Under the pieces are notes generated by a model that did no database searches, had not been told where the DNA came from, and worked only from the letters and a program-made list of their open reading frames with translations. A stretch of 38,047 nt of DNA from a bacterium BMS3Bbin09 (lineage in GTDB: Bacteria > Nitrospirota > Thermodesulfovibrionia > UBA6902), in contig BDTS01000070.1 of the NCBI GenBank assembly GCA_002897915.1, forward strand, positions 1-38,047, written 5' to 3'. Below, piece by piece: positions 25,481 to 34,208 of the stretch (position 1 is its first letter; each line of letters starts with the position of its first letter). The position numbers and the translations under genes were made by a program.

Positions 25481-26842
25481 ATGTTAATTGATACACATTG
25501 TCACCTTGATATGGAGGCCTTTGACAATGACAGAAGTGATGTGATCAAGCGTGCTGACAAGGCAGGCGTGAAATATATCATAAATGCCGGTTCCGACATG
25601 GAGAGCAATATAAAGGGGCTTGAGTTGTCTGACAAGTATCCCCATATATATTTCGCTGTAGGTATCCATCCGCATGATTCAAAGACCCTGGATGATCCCT
25701 CATACAACAAGCTGAAAAAATGGGTCAAACAGCCGAATGTAGTTGCAGTCGGCGAAATAGGACTCGATTACCACTATCTGAATTCCCCCAAGGGGGTCCA
25801 GATAGAGGCCTTCAGACGGCAGATATCCCTTGCAAAAGAATCCGGGCTCCCGATCATTGTACACAGCAGAGAGGCAAAGAACGATACCCTGAGGGTGCTC
25901 AGGGAAGAGACAACAGAGACTTCCGGGGTCCTTCACTGTTTTTCGGGGGATCTGGATATGGCCAAGAAGGTCATGGAACTCGGCTTTTATATATCGATTG
26001 CCGGCCCTGTAACCTTCAAAAATGCAAAGACACTAAGGGAAGTGATCAAGATCGTTCCGGATGAATTTCTGCTTATTGAGACGGACGCGCCGTACCTAAG
26101 TCCCGTTCCTATGAGGGGCAAGAGGAACGAGCCGGCGTTTATTGAGCATACGGCCAGGGTCATAGCCGAGATCAGGGGCATAAGTTATTCGGACATAGCC
26201 AGGATCACGACACATAATGCCAAGAGGCTCTTCGGAATAGGGGAACCCGCCAAAGGGGAGATTGCTTACAGGATAAGGGACTCCCTTTATCTCAATATCA
26301 CGAACAAATGCACGAACAGGTGCAGTTTTTGTGTCAGGTTTCGGACCAATTATGTGAAGGGGCACAATCTGCGACTCGAAAAGGAGCCGACAGCACTGCA
26401 GGTTATAAAGGCGATAAAGGACCCCAAGGATTACAAAGAGGTCGTATTCTGCGGGATCGGGGAGCCGTTGATGCGACTCGACGTTGTAAAGAAGGTCTCG
26501 AAGTGGATCAAGGAACAAGGCGGGAAGGTGAGGGTCAACACGAACGGCCATGGCAATATGATCCATGGCAGGGATATCCTGCCTGAACTCAGCGGGATCG
26601 TTGACAGTTTTTCTATCAGCCTTGATGCAGAGAATAAGAAAAAATATAATAAGGCCTGCAAGCCTGAGTTCAAAGATGCATTTGAAGGGGTCATAGCCTT
26701 TATTAAAGAGGCGAAGAAAACCGTTTCTGAGGTCCAGGTTACAGTCGTCAATATCCCGCTTGTAGATGTTGAGAAATGCAGGGAACTTGCCAGTGAATTA
26801 GGCGTTAGGTTAAGTATCAGGAACTTTAATGAAGTAGGTTAA
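25481..26842 (+). CDS. TatD-type metal-dependent hydrolase fused to a radical SAM domain
   Basis: 453 residues with two domains. Residues 1-255 are a complete TatD family member: IDTHCHLD at the start, GIHPHD, GEIGLDYH, HSR, HCFSG and ETDAPYL, all metal-ligand motifs of the TIM-barrel hydrolase; family members act as 3'-5' exonucleases or D-aminoacyl-tRNA deacylase-like enzymes. Residues ~265-453 are a radical SAM domain with the CX3CX2C cluster motif CTNRCSFC (C277, C281, C284), then GIGEPLMRLD (SAM-binding GXGEP) and VNTNG. A family of TatD-linked radical SAM proteins is known, usually as separate neighbours; here they are one chain. The radical SAM half is short, so it probably has no extra cluster domain. 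Substrate unknown. AAGGGAAA lies upstream of the ATG. Confidence 0.88.
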   Translation: MLIDTHCHLDMEAFDNDRSDVIKRADKAGVKYIINAGSDMESNIKGLELSDKYPHIYFAVGIHPHDSKTLDDPSYNKLKKWVKQPNVVAVGEIGLDYHYLNSPKGVQIEAFRRQISLAKESGLPIIVHSREAKNDTLRVLREETTETSGVLHCFSGDLDMAKKVMELGFYISIAGPVTFKNAKTLREVIKIVPDEFLLIETDAPYLSPVPMRGKRNEPAFIEHTARVIAEIRGISYSDIARITTHNAKRLFGIGEPAKGEIAYRIRDSLYLNITNKCTNRCSFCVRFRTNYVKGHNLRLEKEPTALQVIKAIKDPKDYKEVVFCGIGEPLMRLDVVKKVSKWIKEQGGKVRVNTNGHGNMIHGRDILPELSGIVDSFSISLDAENKKKYNKACKPEFKDAFEGVIAFIKEAKKTVSEVQVTVVNIPLVDVEKCRELASELGVRLSIRNFNEVG

Positions 26843-26852
26843 ACCTGGTTAG

Positions 26853-27620
26853 CTAATACCTTATCTTTTCAAGGAAAAGCCCGCAGGCTGGGGCTGTCGG
26901 TCCGGCGTTCCTCCTGTCCTTTGATTCAAGAATCTCTTTTATCTTTTCAGGGTGATATTTCTCCTTTCCTATGTAGACGAGCGTACCGACAATGTTCCGG
27001 ACCATATGTCTGAGAAAGGCACTGCCCTCGATGGTTATTTTAATTACAGGGGTATCTATTCTGAATGTGATGAACTCAAGCGAGGGCATGTCGGATATCG
27101 TGATGTTATTCAGCTCCCTGACAGGATGTTTCGCGCTGCAGCCGGATCCCTGGAAACTTGAGAAATCATGCTTGCCGATCAGGTATTCCGAAGCTTCCCT
27201 CATGGCCTTGATATTCAGCTGAAAGCCCAATTCCCAGGAATACCTGTTCAGGAAGACCGGAGCGGGCCTTTTATTAGAAATGATATATGAGTATTTTTTC
27301 CCCTTTGCTCTGTGACGGGGATGGAAATCTTCCGGGCATTCTTCACATCCCGTTATCCCGATGTCCCGGGGCAGATTGGCATTGAGCGCCTGTAGAAAGA
27401 CATCGGGAGATAATGTTGAGGTTGTCTCAAAGATAGCGACCTGTTCGAACGCATGTACCCCGGCATCTGTTCTTCCTGATCCAACGACTTTTGAACGCAC
27501 ATTCGTTACACTGAATATCGCGTCTTCAAGAAGTTCCTGTATCGTTGCCCCATTCTTTTGTATTTGCCAGCCGGAGTAATCGGTGCCGTCATATTGTAGT
27601 ATTAGTTTGATATTCCTCAT
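26853..27620 (-). CDS. truA: tRNA pseudouridine(38-40) synthase TruA
   Basis: 255 residues, a normal length for TruA. The N-terminus LILQYDGTDYSGWQIQ and the catalytic segment GSGRTDAGVHA (D52) are diagnostic; FLRHMVRNIVGTL near the C-terminus is also conserved. It converts U38-U40 in the anticodon stem of tRNAs to pseudouridine. The gene is convergent with the TatD fusion, 10 bases apart, and appears monocistronic. Confidence 0.97.
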   Translation of the reverse strand: MRNIKLILQYDGTDYSGWQIQKNGATIQELLEDAIFSVTNVRSKVVGSGRTDAGVHAFEQVAIFETTSTLSPDVFLQALNANLPRDIGITGCEECPEDFHPRHRAKGKKYSYIISNKRPAPVFLNRYSWELGFQLNIKAMREASEYLIGKHDFSSFQGSGCSAKHPVRELNNITISDMPSLEFITFRIDTPVIKITIEGSAFLRHMVRNIVGTLVYIGKEKYHPEKIKEILESKDRRNAGPTAPACGLFLEKIRY

Positions 27621-27823
27621 TTTTTCATAATGCCCTATTGATAATGTGAATTATATTAGCAAAAAAGCGTCTGAGATATCTTTGCTGCCGTTTCCAGGAA
27701 GCCAGATGGAGATACCTTGATTTACAACTTTAAAATGTGACATGGCACATATGTGTAAGCTTTTTATCTGTATTGCACACCTGATAATTAATTAATTGGC
27801 TTAAAAATCAAAGTGTTATGGCA
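27621..27823. other. Gene-free region upstream of the sigma-54 promoter
   Basis: Part of a 337-base stretch without genes (27621-27957). It holds a 10-bp palindrome (27746-27755) and otherwise AT-rich sequence. No ORF, RNA gene or repeat was recognised. Confidence 0.5.
27746..27755. promoter_or_regulatory. Palindrome CACATATGTG, candidate enhancer site
   Basis: A perfect 10-bp palindrome about 70 bases upstream of the -24 element, a distance normal for binding sites of sigma-54 activators. A single site; the protein is not known. Confidence 0.3.
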
Positions 27824-27839
27824 TGGCAAGGAAATTGCA
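27824..27839 (+). promoter_or_regulatory. Sigma-54 (-24/-12) promoter
   Basis: TGGCAA-GGAAA-TTGCA matches the consensus TGGCAC-N5-TTGCA with one mismatch and exact spacing. Transcription would start about 12 bases downstream, leaving a leader of about 105 bases before the lipoprotein ATG at 27958. Confidence 0.75.
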
Positions 27840-27957
27840 TTAAATTAAGCAAGATTATTTTATGTGGACACTCCCGCTGTTTTGATTAACCGGAAATCTG
27901 GAGAATAAACAATAAATTTCGGATAGTCTTAAAGATATAAGATATTAAGGAGGATTG

Positions 27958-28995
27958 ATGGGTAACAATGTCTTTAAAAACATATTATGCGTATTATTTT
28001 CAGTTGTTATGACTGTTGCATTAGCAGCCTGCGGAGGCGGCGGAGGAGGCGGTGATAACACCCCGAGCGCACAGTCTGTAACAGTCTCGGGCGTTGCAGC
28101 TTCAGGCGATCCGATAGCTGATAAAAATGTCTACCTGAAGGATTCAAACGGCGTAGTAATTGGACCGGAACTAACGGACAGTCATGGAAATTATTCATTT
28201 GATGTGACGGGACTTACGGCTCCGTTTTACATTTATGTCGATGTGAATAATGATGGTTTGGCAACGGATGCGGATCTTTATTCAGTTTCAACAGGGCCGG
28301 GAACAGGCAATATTAATCCACTGACAAATCTGATAGTTGCGGTGGCATCGGGTAGTGAAAACCCGGCAGATGTTTACAATGGTACTGGTGGATCCATAAA
28401 CCAAACCAGCCTTGACCAGGCTCTAACTGGTCTTCAATATATATTGAGTAGTTTGCTGAATACTTATGGTGTTTCCGGTGTCAATCCTCTTGAGGATTCT
28501 TTTGTTGCCGACCATACAGGGCTTGATTTGCTTTTTGATGATGTAGTTGTGGATATAGATCCAGTGACTGGAATAGTTACGTTCACAAGCAGTACCAACT
28601 ATACATTCTGTGAGATGTCAATTGATCTGATAGTTTCAGACCCTCTTGTTACAGCAGTGGGACATGGTGCTTGGTATGACATAGACGGATTCATAGAGAG
28701 CATTAGACTGGATATAAATGAAGGAGCATTGTCAGGCAGCGAAATAGCAGCTTCCTATCAAAACGACTATTTAACAAGTGATTCTATTACAGCGGTTACT
28801 CTGTTAGCGGGTGTTGTGACCATTGAGGGGGCGGGATTAGTAAACGGTGTAACTGGATATACTTTCACAGCGACAGTTACTGATGGTACCCCGTATGATG
28901 AAGTGAGACTGGTGTTTTCTGACTCTACGGGCACTGTATATGATTCCGGTACAGTCAGCGTAGATGGAAGTAGTTATACCGTAACATTTAATTAA
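27958..28995 (+). CDS. Lipoprotein with carboxypeptidase-regulatory-like beta domain
   Basis: 345 residues from ATG 27958, 4 bases after AAGGAGG. The signal peptide ends in lipobox LAAC (C25), followed by seven glycines as a flexible tether. Residues ~45-100 (VSGVAASGDPIADKNVYLKD, then DSHGNYSFDVTG) look like a carboxypeptidase-regulatory-like or prealbumin-like beta-sandwich. The rest is low-charge beta-rich sequence typical of surface proteins, ending with another Ig-like stretch (DEVRLVFSDSTGTVYDSGTV). No PEP-CTERM tail. It is followed after 47 bases by a PEP-CTERM protein and likely shares the sigma-54 promoter. Confidence 0.75.
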   Translation: MGNNVFKNILCVLFSVVMTVALAACGGGGGGGDNTPSAQSVTVSGVAASGDPIADKNVYLKDSNGVVIGPELTDSHGNYSFDVTGLTAPFYIYVDVNNDGLATDADLYSVSTGPGTGNINPLTNLIVAVASGSENPADVYNGTGGSINQTSLDQALTGLQYILSSLLNTYGVSGVNPLEDSFVADHTGLDLLFDDVVVDIDPVTGIVTFTSSTNYTFCEMSIDLIVSDPLVTAVGHGAWYDIDGFIESIRLDINEGALSGSEIAASYQNDYLTSDSITAVTLLAGVVTIEGAGLVNGVTGYTFTATVTDGTPYDEVRLVFSDSTGTVYDSGTVSVDGSSYTVTFN

Positions 28996-29042
28996 AATAC
29001 ATAAGATAAGATCAAATTACAGGAAATAAAAGGAGAAGATAA

Positions 29043-29570
29043 ATGAAACCGGTAAAGCTTTTAATGTTATTGATTATCATAGCGGGACTTTCCGTGATCT
29101 CTACTCAAGCTCCTGCATCTACAGGGGCAAGTCTTTTGTATCAGGAAAATGACCTGGGGGGAGGTCTCTGGGAATATGATTATACATTTTACAATACATC
29201 CGATGCTGGAGAGTCTCTTTACAAGGTATTCTTCTTTTTTGATGATCCTGTAACTGTCATTGGTGAACCTCTTCCCAGTGGATGGGCAGGAACTGTCTGG
29301 GACGGGACATATACAACAACGTATATAGATGCGATGAGCTTGAATCCATCCGATTATATATCAGCTGGTGGGTCACTTGGCGGATTCAGTTTTACTGTTG
29401 ATGAGAGGGTAAGTGATCTTGGTTTTTATACCGAGTTCCAGGACAGTACAGATAATTTACATAACCTCAACGGCATTACCGCAGTCGCACCCGAACCGGT
29501 CAGCTCAATGCTTTTTATTGTCGGAGGCGCGATACTGGGATTCAGAAGGGTATATAAAAGAAAGGCATAA
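29043..29570 (+). CDS. PEP-CTERM sorting signal protein
   Basis: 175 residues with an N-terminal signal peptide (MKPVKLLMLLIIIAGLSVIS) and a C-terminal sorting signal: PEP at 150-152, a hydrophobic segment (MLFIVGGAILGF) and a basic end (RRVYKRKA). The tripartite PEP-CTERM tail is recognised by an exosortase, which cuts it as the protein crosses the membrane; such proteins belong to exopolysaccharide/biofilm systems. The body is acidic, aromatic and beta-rich with no cysteine. No exosortase gene is in the window. AAGGAGAAG precedes the ATG. Confidence 0.85.
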   Translation: MKPVKLLMLLIIIAGLSVISTQAPASTGASLLYQENDLGGGLWEYDYTFYNTSDAGESLYKVFFFFDDPVTVIGEPLPSGWAGTVWDGTYTTTYIDAMSLNPSDYISAGGSLGGFSFTVDERVSDLGFYTEFQDSTDNLHNLNGITAVAPEPVSSMLFIVGGAILGFRRVYKRKA

Positions 29571-29619
29571 ATAAGAGATACATATTGTTATTTAGCGGTT
29601 TTTGGTCTTGCAGCTTTTG

Positions 29620-30615
29620 TTATACAAGGCCGTCGAGTCCGATGGCCTTTCTTGCCAGAAGCATTGTTTCCTCTGCAGCTTTAGCAGCTTTTTTTGAGCC
29701 TGATTCGATTATATCCTCAAGGAGGTCTGATTTATCAAGAAGCTCATTGCGTTTTTCCCAAATTGGCTCCAGGTGAGCATGAAGGTTTTTTATAAGGACC
29801 ATCTTGCAGTCTATGCATCCAATCCCGGCAGTGCGGCAGCCCTCGGCAACTTCGTTCTGCTCTTCCTGGGATGAGAATATCTTGTGGAGCTGAAATACTG
29901 GAGAGAGCTCGGGATCACCTGGATCAGTACGTTTGACGCGCTGTGTATCGGTTGTCATTGTCTTTACCTTTTTCTCGACCTCTTCAGGTGTATCAGAGAG
30001 ATAAATACAGTTGCCGTAAGTCTTGCTCATCTTCCTGCCGTCCGTTCCGGGCACCTTTGGAAACTTTGTCAGCAGTCCCTCTGGTTCCGGAAAAACCTCG
30101 CCGTAAAAAGTATTGAACCTCCGGCCTATCTCTCTCGTGATCTCGAGATGCGGCATCTGGTCAACGCCCACAGGGACGTAATTGGCCCTGTAAAGCAGAA
30201 TGTCCGCTGTCTGAAGCAGCGGGTAGCCGAGAAAGCCGTATGTGTTCAGGTCCTTGTCCTTGACCTCGAACTGTTTTTCTTTATATGAGGGGACCCTTTC
30301 GAGCCAGCCCAGTGGTGTTATCATCGAGAGCAGGACATGAAGTTCAGCGTGTTCAAGAACGCGCGACTGTGTGAATATTGTTGCTTTTTCAGGATCGAGC
30401 CCAGCTGCAAGACAGTTGATCAGGACATCCTTTACGTTCTCTTTCAGCAGAGATGTGTCCGCGTACTGCGATGTCAGGGCGTGCCAGTCAGCGATAAAAT
30501 AATAGCATTCATAGTCATCCTGGAGACTGACCCAGTTCTGAAGTGCCCCTGCAAGGTTCCCTATATGTAAATTGCCGCTCGGCTGTATTCCGCTAAGAAC
30601 TCTTTTTTTAGACAA
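29620..30615 (-). CDS. trpS: Tryptophan-tRNA ligase
   Basis: 331 residues of a class I aminoacyl-tRNA synthetase. The HIGH-type motif is PSGNLHIGN (12-20) and the KMSKS-type motif is KMSKT (195-199). GVDQMPHLE is the tryptophan-binding segment. The start codon is TTG (30615-30613), with AGGGGA upstream; no ATG fits. It lies 17 bases downstream of the M50 protease gene, so they are co-transcribed, a common pairing in Nitrospirota and Desulfobacterota as far as I recall. Confidence 0.96.
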   Translation of the reverse strand: MSKKRVLSGIQPSGNLHIGNLAGALQNWVSLQDDYECYYFIADWHALTSQYADTSLLKENVKDVLINCLAAGLDPEKATIFTQSRVLEHAELHVLLSMITPLGWLERVPSYKEKQFEVKDKDLNTYGFLGYPLLQTADILLYRANYVPVGVDQMPHLEITREIGRRFNTFYGEVFPEPEGLLTKFPKVPGTDGRKMSKTYGNCIYLSDTPEEVEKKVKTMTTDTQRVKRTDPGDPELSPVFQLHKIFSSQEEQNEVAEGCRTAGIGCIDCKMVLIKNLHAHLEPIWEKRNELLDKSDLLEDIIESGSKKAAKAAEETMLLARKAIGLDGLV

Positions 30616-30632
30616 TTAAAATCCCCTTTTTC

Positions 30633-31298
30633 TTATACAAATGGAACAAAAAGATATAATAATTTAACAAGTGGAAAAATAAAATATCCAATAATACCTG
30701 TGAAAAATAATGCATATACTATGAAAATACCATATGGTTCAATTTTACTGTACGCTCTAGCCTGCTTGTGAGGCAATAGACCGGCAAGTACTCTTCCTCC
30801 ATCGAGAGGTACTATAGGTGTTAAGTTGAGCGCAGCCAGAAAAATATTAATATAAATACTATATTCAAGCATTAGTGTCAATGGTACTAAAATGCCAGTG
30901 ATCAATGTATTTGGTGAGAATATAGAAAGTAGAAAAATGATGAATACACGAAGTAGTGAACTAATAATAGCAAGTATAATGTTTGATATGGGGCCGGCAG
31001 CGGCAGAAATGGCCATGCCTGATCTCGGGTTTTGAAAGTTGTGAGGGTTAATAGGAACCGGTTTTGCATATCCAAAGATAAATCGTCCGTCAGAGATCCA
31101 ATATAAAAATATAGGCATTAATACTGTCCCGATCGGATCGATATGTTTGATCGGATTAAGTGTCAGCCGTCCCATGAGCCTGGCTGTGGGGTCGCCCAGC
31201 CTGTTGGCAACGTATCCATGCGATACCTCATGGAATGTGATCGCGAAAACCAGTGCGGGAACTGAAATGATCAATTGTCTGATAGTGTTTTGGTCCAT
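30633..31298 (-). CDS. Site-2 protease family (M50) membrane metalloprotease
   Basis: 221 residues from the ATG at 31298 (a TTG at 31325 is possible). The zinc motif HEVSH (23-27) and the second motif LNLTPIVPLDGG (157-168, with the ligand aspartate) are both present, in a protein of about six transmembrane segments. No PDZ or CBS domain, so it belongs to the compact M50 group (YwhC-like) often found before trpS. It would cleave transmembrane segments of unknown substrates. It is divergent from the cytochrome operon; only 90 bases separate the two starts. Confidence 0.9.
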   Translation of the reverse strand: MDQNTIRQLIISVPALVFAITFHEVSHGYVANRLGDPTARLMGRLTLNPIKHIDPIGTVLMPIFLYWISDGRFIFGYAKPVPINPHNFQNPRSGMAISAAAGPISNIILAIISSLLRVFIIFLLSIFSPNTLITGILVPLTLMLEYSIYINIFLAALNLTPIVPLDGGRVLAGLLPHKQARAYSKIEPYGIFIVYALFFTGIIGYFIFPLVKLLYLFVPFV

Positions 31299-31388
31299 AA
31301 TAATTGCAGTGCTATTGTAACTCAACTCCAGGAGAAAATCATAGACTGTATAGTAATAATCAGGCCATTTCTATATTATATTGAGATT

Positions 31389-32471
31389 ATGCCCTTGAAA
31401 TCTGACTTATTTGAATTGATCTTTATATTGGTCCTCGCAGTGTTTCCCTTGTTCTTTTCTCTTGATACCGTCTCCGCGCAGCCATACGAGTTTCGGGACA
31501 GCGAGAACTGCATGTTGTGCCACAGATATCCCACGATAGGGAGATTTGATGAGGCAGGTGAAAAGAAGATCTTCTATATAGATGGTAAGGACTATGCGTC
31601 TTCGGTCCATGGAAAGCTGAACTGTACCGACTGCCACCGCGGGCTCAACAGGATACCTCATTTTGATTTGAGGAAAGTGGACTGCTCCGTAAAATGCCAC
31701 CTTCATAACTTGTCCACAAAAAAAGCCTTCTCACACATGGAAGTGGTAGGAAAGCTTGAAGCAAGCGTTCATGGCAAGGGACCGAAGTTCGAATTGAAAC
31801 CGTTTCCCGAAGACCTGCCTGACTGTACATACTGCCATGATAACCGGGACTATTATTCTACGGGAAGGGCAATCGGCAGAAGCGATGACCAGGCGCATGC
31901 CGCCACGCTGCTTCGGAGTCAGCGCGATGTTATAAGGTTGTGCGCGAGCTGTCATGAAGACGAGGAGAAGATGACTCGACACGGGCTTGAAAGCATAAAG
32001 ACATTCAAGGACACTTTTCACTGGCAGGCCATTAAATACGGAGTCAAGAACGCGCCAGATTGTATCAGCTGCCATGTGCCGACAGGTTTTTCATCACATA
32101 CAATACGTCCGGAGAGCGATCTGCTTTCTCCCCTTAATATCAAGAACAGGCTGCAGACATGCAGTTTTGGGGTAGGAGCGCTTACTTGCCACCCGGACGC
32201 AACGCATGCTTTTGCAGAGGGCAGGGTGCACGAGTACGGGACCAAGGCGCAGTTGCTGACCGGAGGGGTCAATATGGAAGGACGGTTCAGGTCCTTGATG
32301 ACCGAACAGGCAAGGGCCGATATTGCGAAGGAAGATCTGTTTCACTATAGAGTCTTATCAGCGATCAGGCTCATATATAAGATATTGATCGGCTGTACAA
32401 TAGGTTTTATGTTTTTTCACCAACTGCTGGATTACAGGCGGGCAACAAAAAAAGGGAAGACGTTCCACTAG
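31389..32471 (+). CDS. Membrane-anchored multiheme cytochrome c (6-7 heme motifs)
   Basis: 360 residues from the ATG at 31389; the frame is open further upstream, but the signal peptide begins here (LIFILVLAVFPLFFSLDTVSA). Five CXXCH motifs start at C41, C79, C146, C185 and C225. There is one CXXXCH (C99-C103-H104) and a CX8CH (C258...C267-H268). A single C-terminal helix (around IGCTIGFMFFHQLL) anchors the protein with a short basic tail inside. It should transfer electrons on the periplasmic side. Next comes a cytochrome b gene after 23 bases, then a second cytochrome c, forming one operon. I do not recognise a named enzyme in it. Confidence 0.85.
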   Translation: MPLKSDLFELIFILVLAVFPLFFSLDTVSAQPYEFRDSENCMLCHRYPTIGRFDEAGEKKIFYIDGKDYASSVHGKLNCTDCHRGLNRIPHFDLRKVDCSVKCHLHNLSTKKAFSHMEVVGKLEASVHGKGPKFELKPFPEDLPDCTYCHDNRDYYSTGRAIGRSDDQAHAATLLRSQRDVIRLCASCHEDEEKMTRHGLESIKTFKDTFHWQAIKYGVKNAPDCISCHVPTGFSSHTIRPESDLLSPLNIKNRLQTCSFGVGALTCHPDATHAFAEGRVHEYGTKAQLLTGGVNMEGRFRSLMTEQARADIAKEDLFHYRVLSAIRLIYKILIGCTIGFMFFHQLLDYRRATKKGKTFH

Positions 32472-32494
32472 ACTTTGAGTAAAGGGATATTGTA

Positions 32495-33247
32495 ATGGAA
32501 GAGAAAGTAATAGACATCAAGAGTGAGACGGAAAAAGGAGAAAGGGAGAAGCTGTATTTTGTCCGGCTGAACTATTCGGAGAGAGTACAGCACCTTATCC
32601 TTGCCGTATGTTTTGTTACTCTTATTATTACCGGTTTTATGTTGAACATTCCTGAAGAGGCGTTAATGGTACTGGGATCGGCCGGTGAAACGGTATTTTT
32701 TTGGAGGACCATCCTGCACCGCGCGGCCGGCACGGTCATGATACTGGTGAGTCTGTATCATGTCTATTATCTTATTTTTAAACCGGCTGGCCGCAGGTGG
32801 ATATCGGATATGATGATGAGGGGCAGGGACTTTAAGGAATTGAAGGACACCCTGAGCTATTACATGGACTTCAAAGATACCTATCCCGAATATGACCGGT
32901 TCTGCTATAAACACAAATTTGAGTACTTCGCCCTTTATTTCGGAAACATGGTAATGGCTGTTACGGGCCTGCTTCTGTGGACCGAATCCAGCTGGAGCAA
33001 GTTCGTTCTGGACATCTCCGTTCTTATCCATGGCATGGAGGCGATCCTGGCCTCTCTGGCAATTATTGTGTGGCACATGTATGAGGTCTACTTGAGGCCG
33101 CACAAGTTTCCGGTGGACAACCTATGTTTTACGGGCCTGATAGATGAAGAGGAGATGAAGGCGGAGTATCCGCTACATTATAAAAAGATCATGGCTGATC
33201 CGGAACTTCAGAAGATATATATAAGAAGGAAGCCCGGTAATGAGTAA
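32495..33247 (+). CDS. Membrane di-heme cytochrome b (FdhI/PhsC-like)
   Basis: 250 residues with four main transmembrane helices. Candidate heme-b ligands lie in the membrane segments: H33 (RVQHLILA), H75 (LHRAAG), H89 (YHVYY), H179 (IHGMEA) and H194 (VWHMYEVYL). The pattern resembles the cytochrome b subunits of formate dehydrogenase and thiosulfate reductase, which pass electrons between quinones and a periplasmic partner. No catalytic molybdenum subunit is nearby; instead the gene is flanked by two multiheme cytochromes c, so a quinone-to-cytochrome c module is likely. It overlaps the next gene by 8 bases. Confidence 0.88.
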   Translation: MEEKVIDIKSETEKGEREKLYFVRLNYSERVQHLILAVCFVTLIITGFMLNIPEEALMVLGSAGETVFFWRTILHRAAGTVMILVSLYHVYYLIFKPAGRRWISDMMMRGRDFKELKDTLSYYMDFKDTYPEYDRFCYKHKFEYFALYFGNMVMAVTGLLLWTESSWSKFVLDISVLIHGMEAILASLAIIVWHMYEVYLRPHKFPVDNLCFTGLIDEEEMKAEYPLHYKKIMADPELQKIYIRRKPGNE

Positions 33248-34034
33248 GGCGGTACGTTTTTTGAAAAAATTATTTATTTTGCTGCTGAAGACATTTTGTA
33301 TTGGATCATTATTTGTATTCAGCATATGGCTGCTTAAGATGCTCTATTTCTCCGAGGGCGGTGCAGACGCGCCGGTCATCAGCACGGAGTATAATCGTAA
33401 TGAAGCGATGATAGAGAGGATATTGAAAGGCAAGGAGCCGATACCGCGAGAACACTTTCATATTACCGATAAGAACCTTTTTAGACTGGAGGCTGAGCCG
33501 CCGATCTGCCTTAAGTGCCACGGGATATATCCTCATACAAAAGACAATAAGATTCTGTCGTTCCTGAACCTGCATGTCGGTTTTATGGCCTGTGAGGTAT
33601 GCCATGTTCGCAAGAAATTTAAGGGTAGCAACCACTATTTCGCGTGGGTCGATCTTGAGACAGGGAAAAGATCGATGAAGGCAAAGGGGGGGTACGGCAA
33701 GTATGACTCCAGGATCGTACCGGTTAAAAAAGTAAACGGTCGGCACGAACGGCTGGACAAACTTATTGATGAGAATTTTTTAAATTTCTATTCATCCCTG
33801 GAGGAGAAGCAGTATCAAACCGAACACAGGGAAGATTTAATGCTGATACATAAAGATAATCTGTCTGAAAAGGCGGTGATCTGCCTTGATTGTCATAAGA
33901 AAGATGGATACCTGAACTTCTCAGCACTTGGATTTTCGAGAAGCCGTATTAATCAGCTGACCTCGTCCGAGGTCTCCCGTATGGTAGGGGAATACGAGAC
34001 GTTTTATATACCCAGGATGTTGAGATTTGAATAA
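33240..34034 (+). CDS. Membrane-anchored three-heme cytochrome c
   Basis: 264 residues. One N-terminal hydrophobic segment (about residues 11-32) anchors it, with the bulk in the periplasm. Three CXXCH motifs start at C90 (CLKCH), C118 (CEVCH) and C215 (CLDCH). The CEVCH site is preceded by HVGFMA, like the NapC/NrfH-type arrangement, but the four-heme core of NapC is not present. The start overlaps the cytochrome b gene (ATGAGTAA shared), with AGAAGGA upstream. It probably receives electrons from, or delivers them to, the cytochrome b and the seven-motif cytochrome. Confidence 0.85.
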   Translation: MSKAVRFLKKLFILLLKTFCIGSLFVFSIWLLKMLYFSEGGADAPVISTEYNRNEAMIERILKGKEPIPREHFHITDKNLFRLEAEPPICLKCHGIYPHTKDNKILSFLNLHVGFMACEVCHVRKKFKGSNHYFAWVDLETGKRSMKAKGGYGKYDSRIVPVKKVNGRHERLDKLIDENFLNFYSSLEEKQYQTEHREDLMLIHKDNLSEKAVICLDCHKKDGYLNFSALGFSRSRINQLTSSEVSRMVGEYETFYIPRMLRFE

Positions 34035-34060
34035 AACCAAATTGTTCCCTGAACGGGCAA

Positions 34061-34089
34061 TGGAAATTTTACTTGCCAGTCTGTATAAT
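34061..34089 (+). promoter_or_regulatory. Putative pckG promoter
   Basis: TGGAAA (34061-34066) and TATAAT (34084-34089), 17 bases apart. The -10 is perfect and the -35 is 4 of 6. The leader to the ATG at 34209 would be about 110 bases; no known riboswitch was recognised in it. Confidence 0.4.
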
Positions 34090-34208
34090 TATCCCAATAG
34101 TAAGTATCCATCTATTAATCAATAAATTTATATCTCTTTATAGTATCTGTAAGAGCGTAGGGACGTGATCTGCGGGAAACAGATAATCAGAGATCCAGGG
34201 AGAAATAT

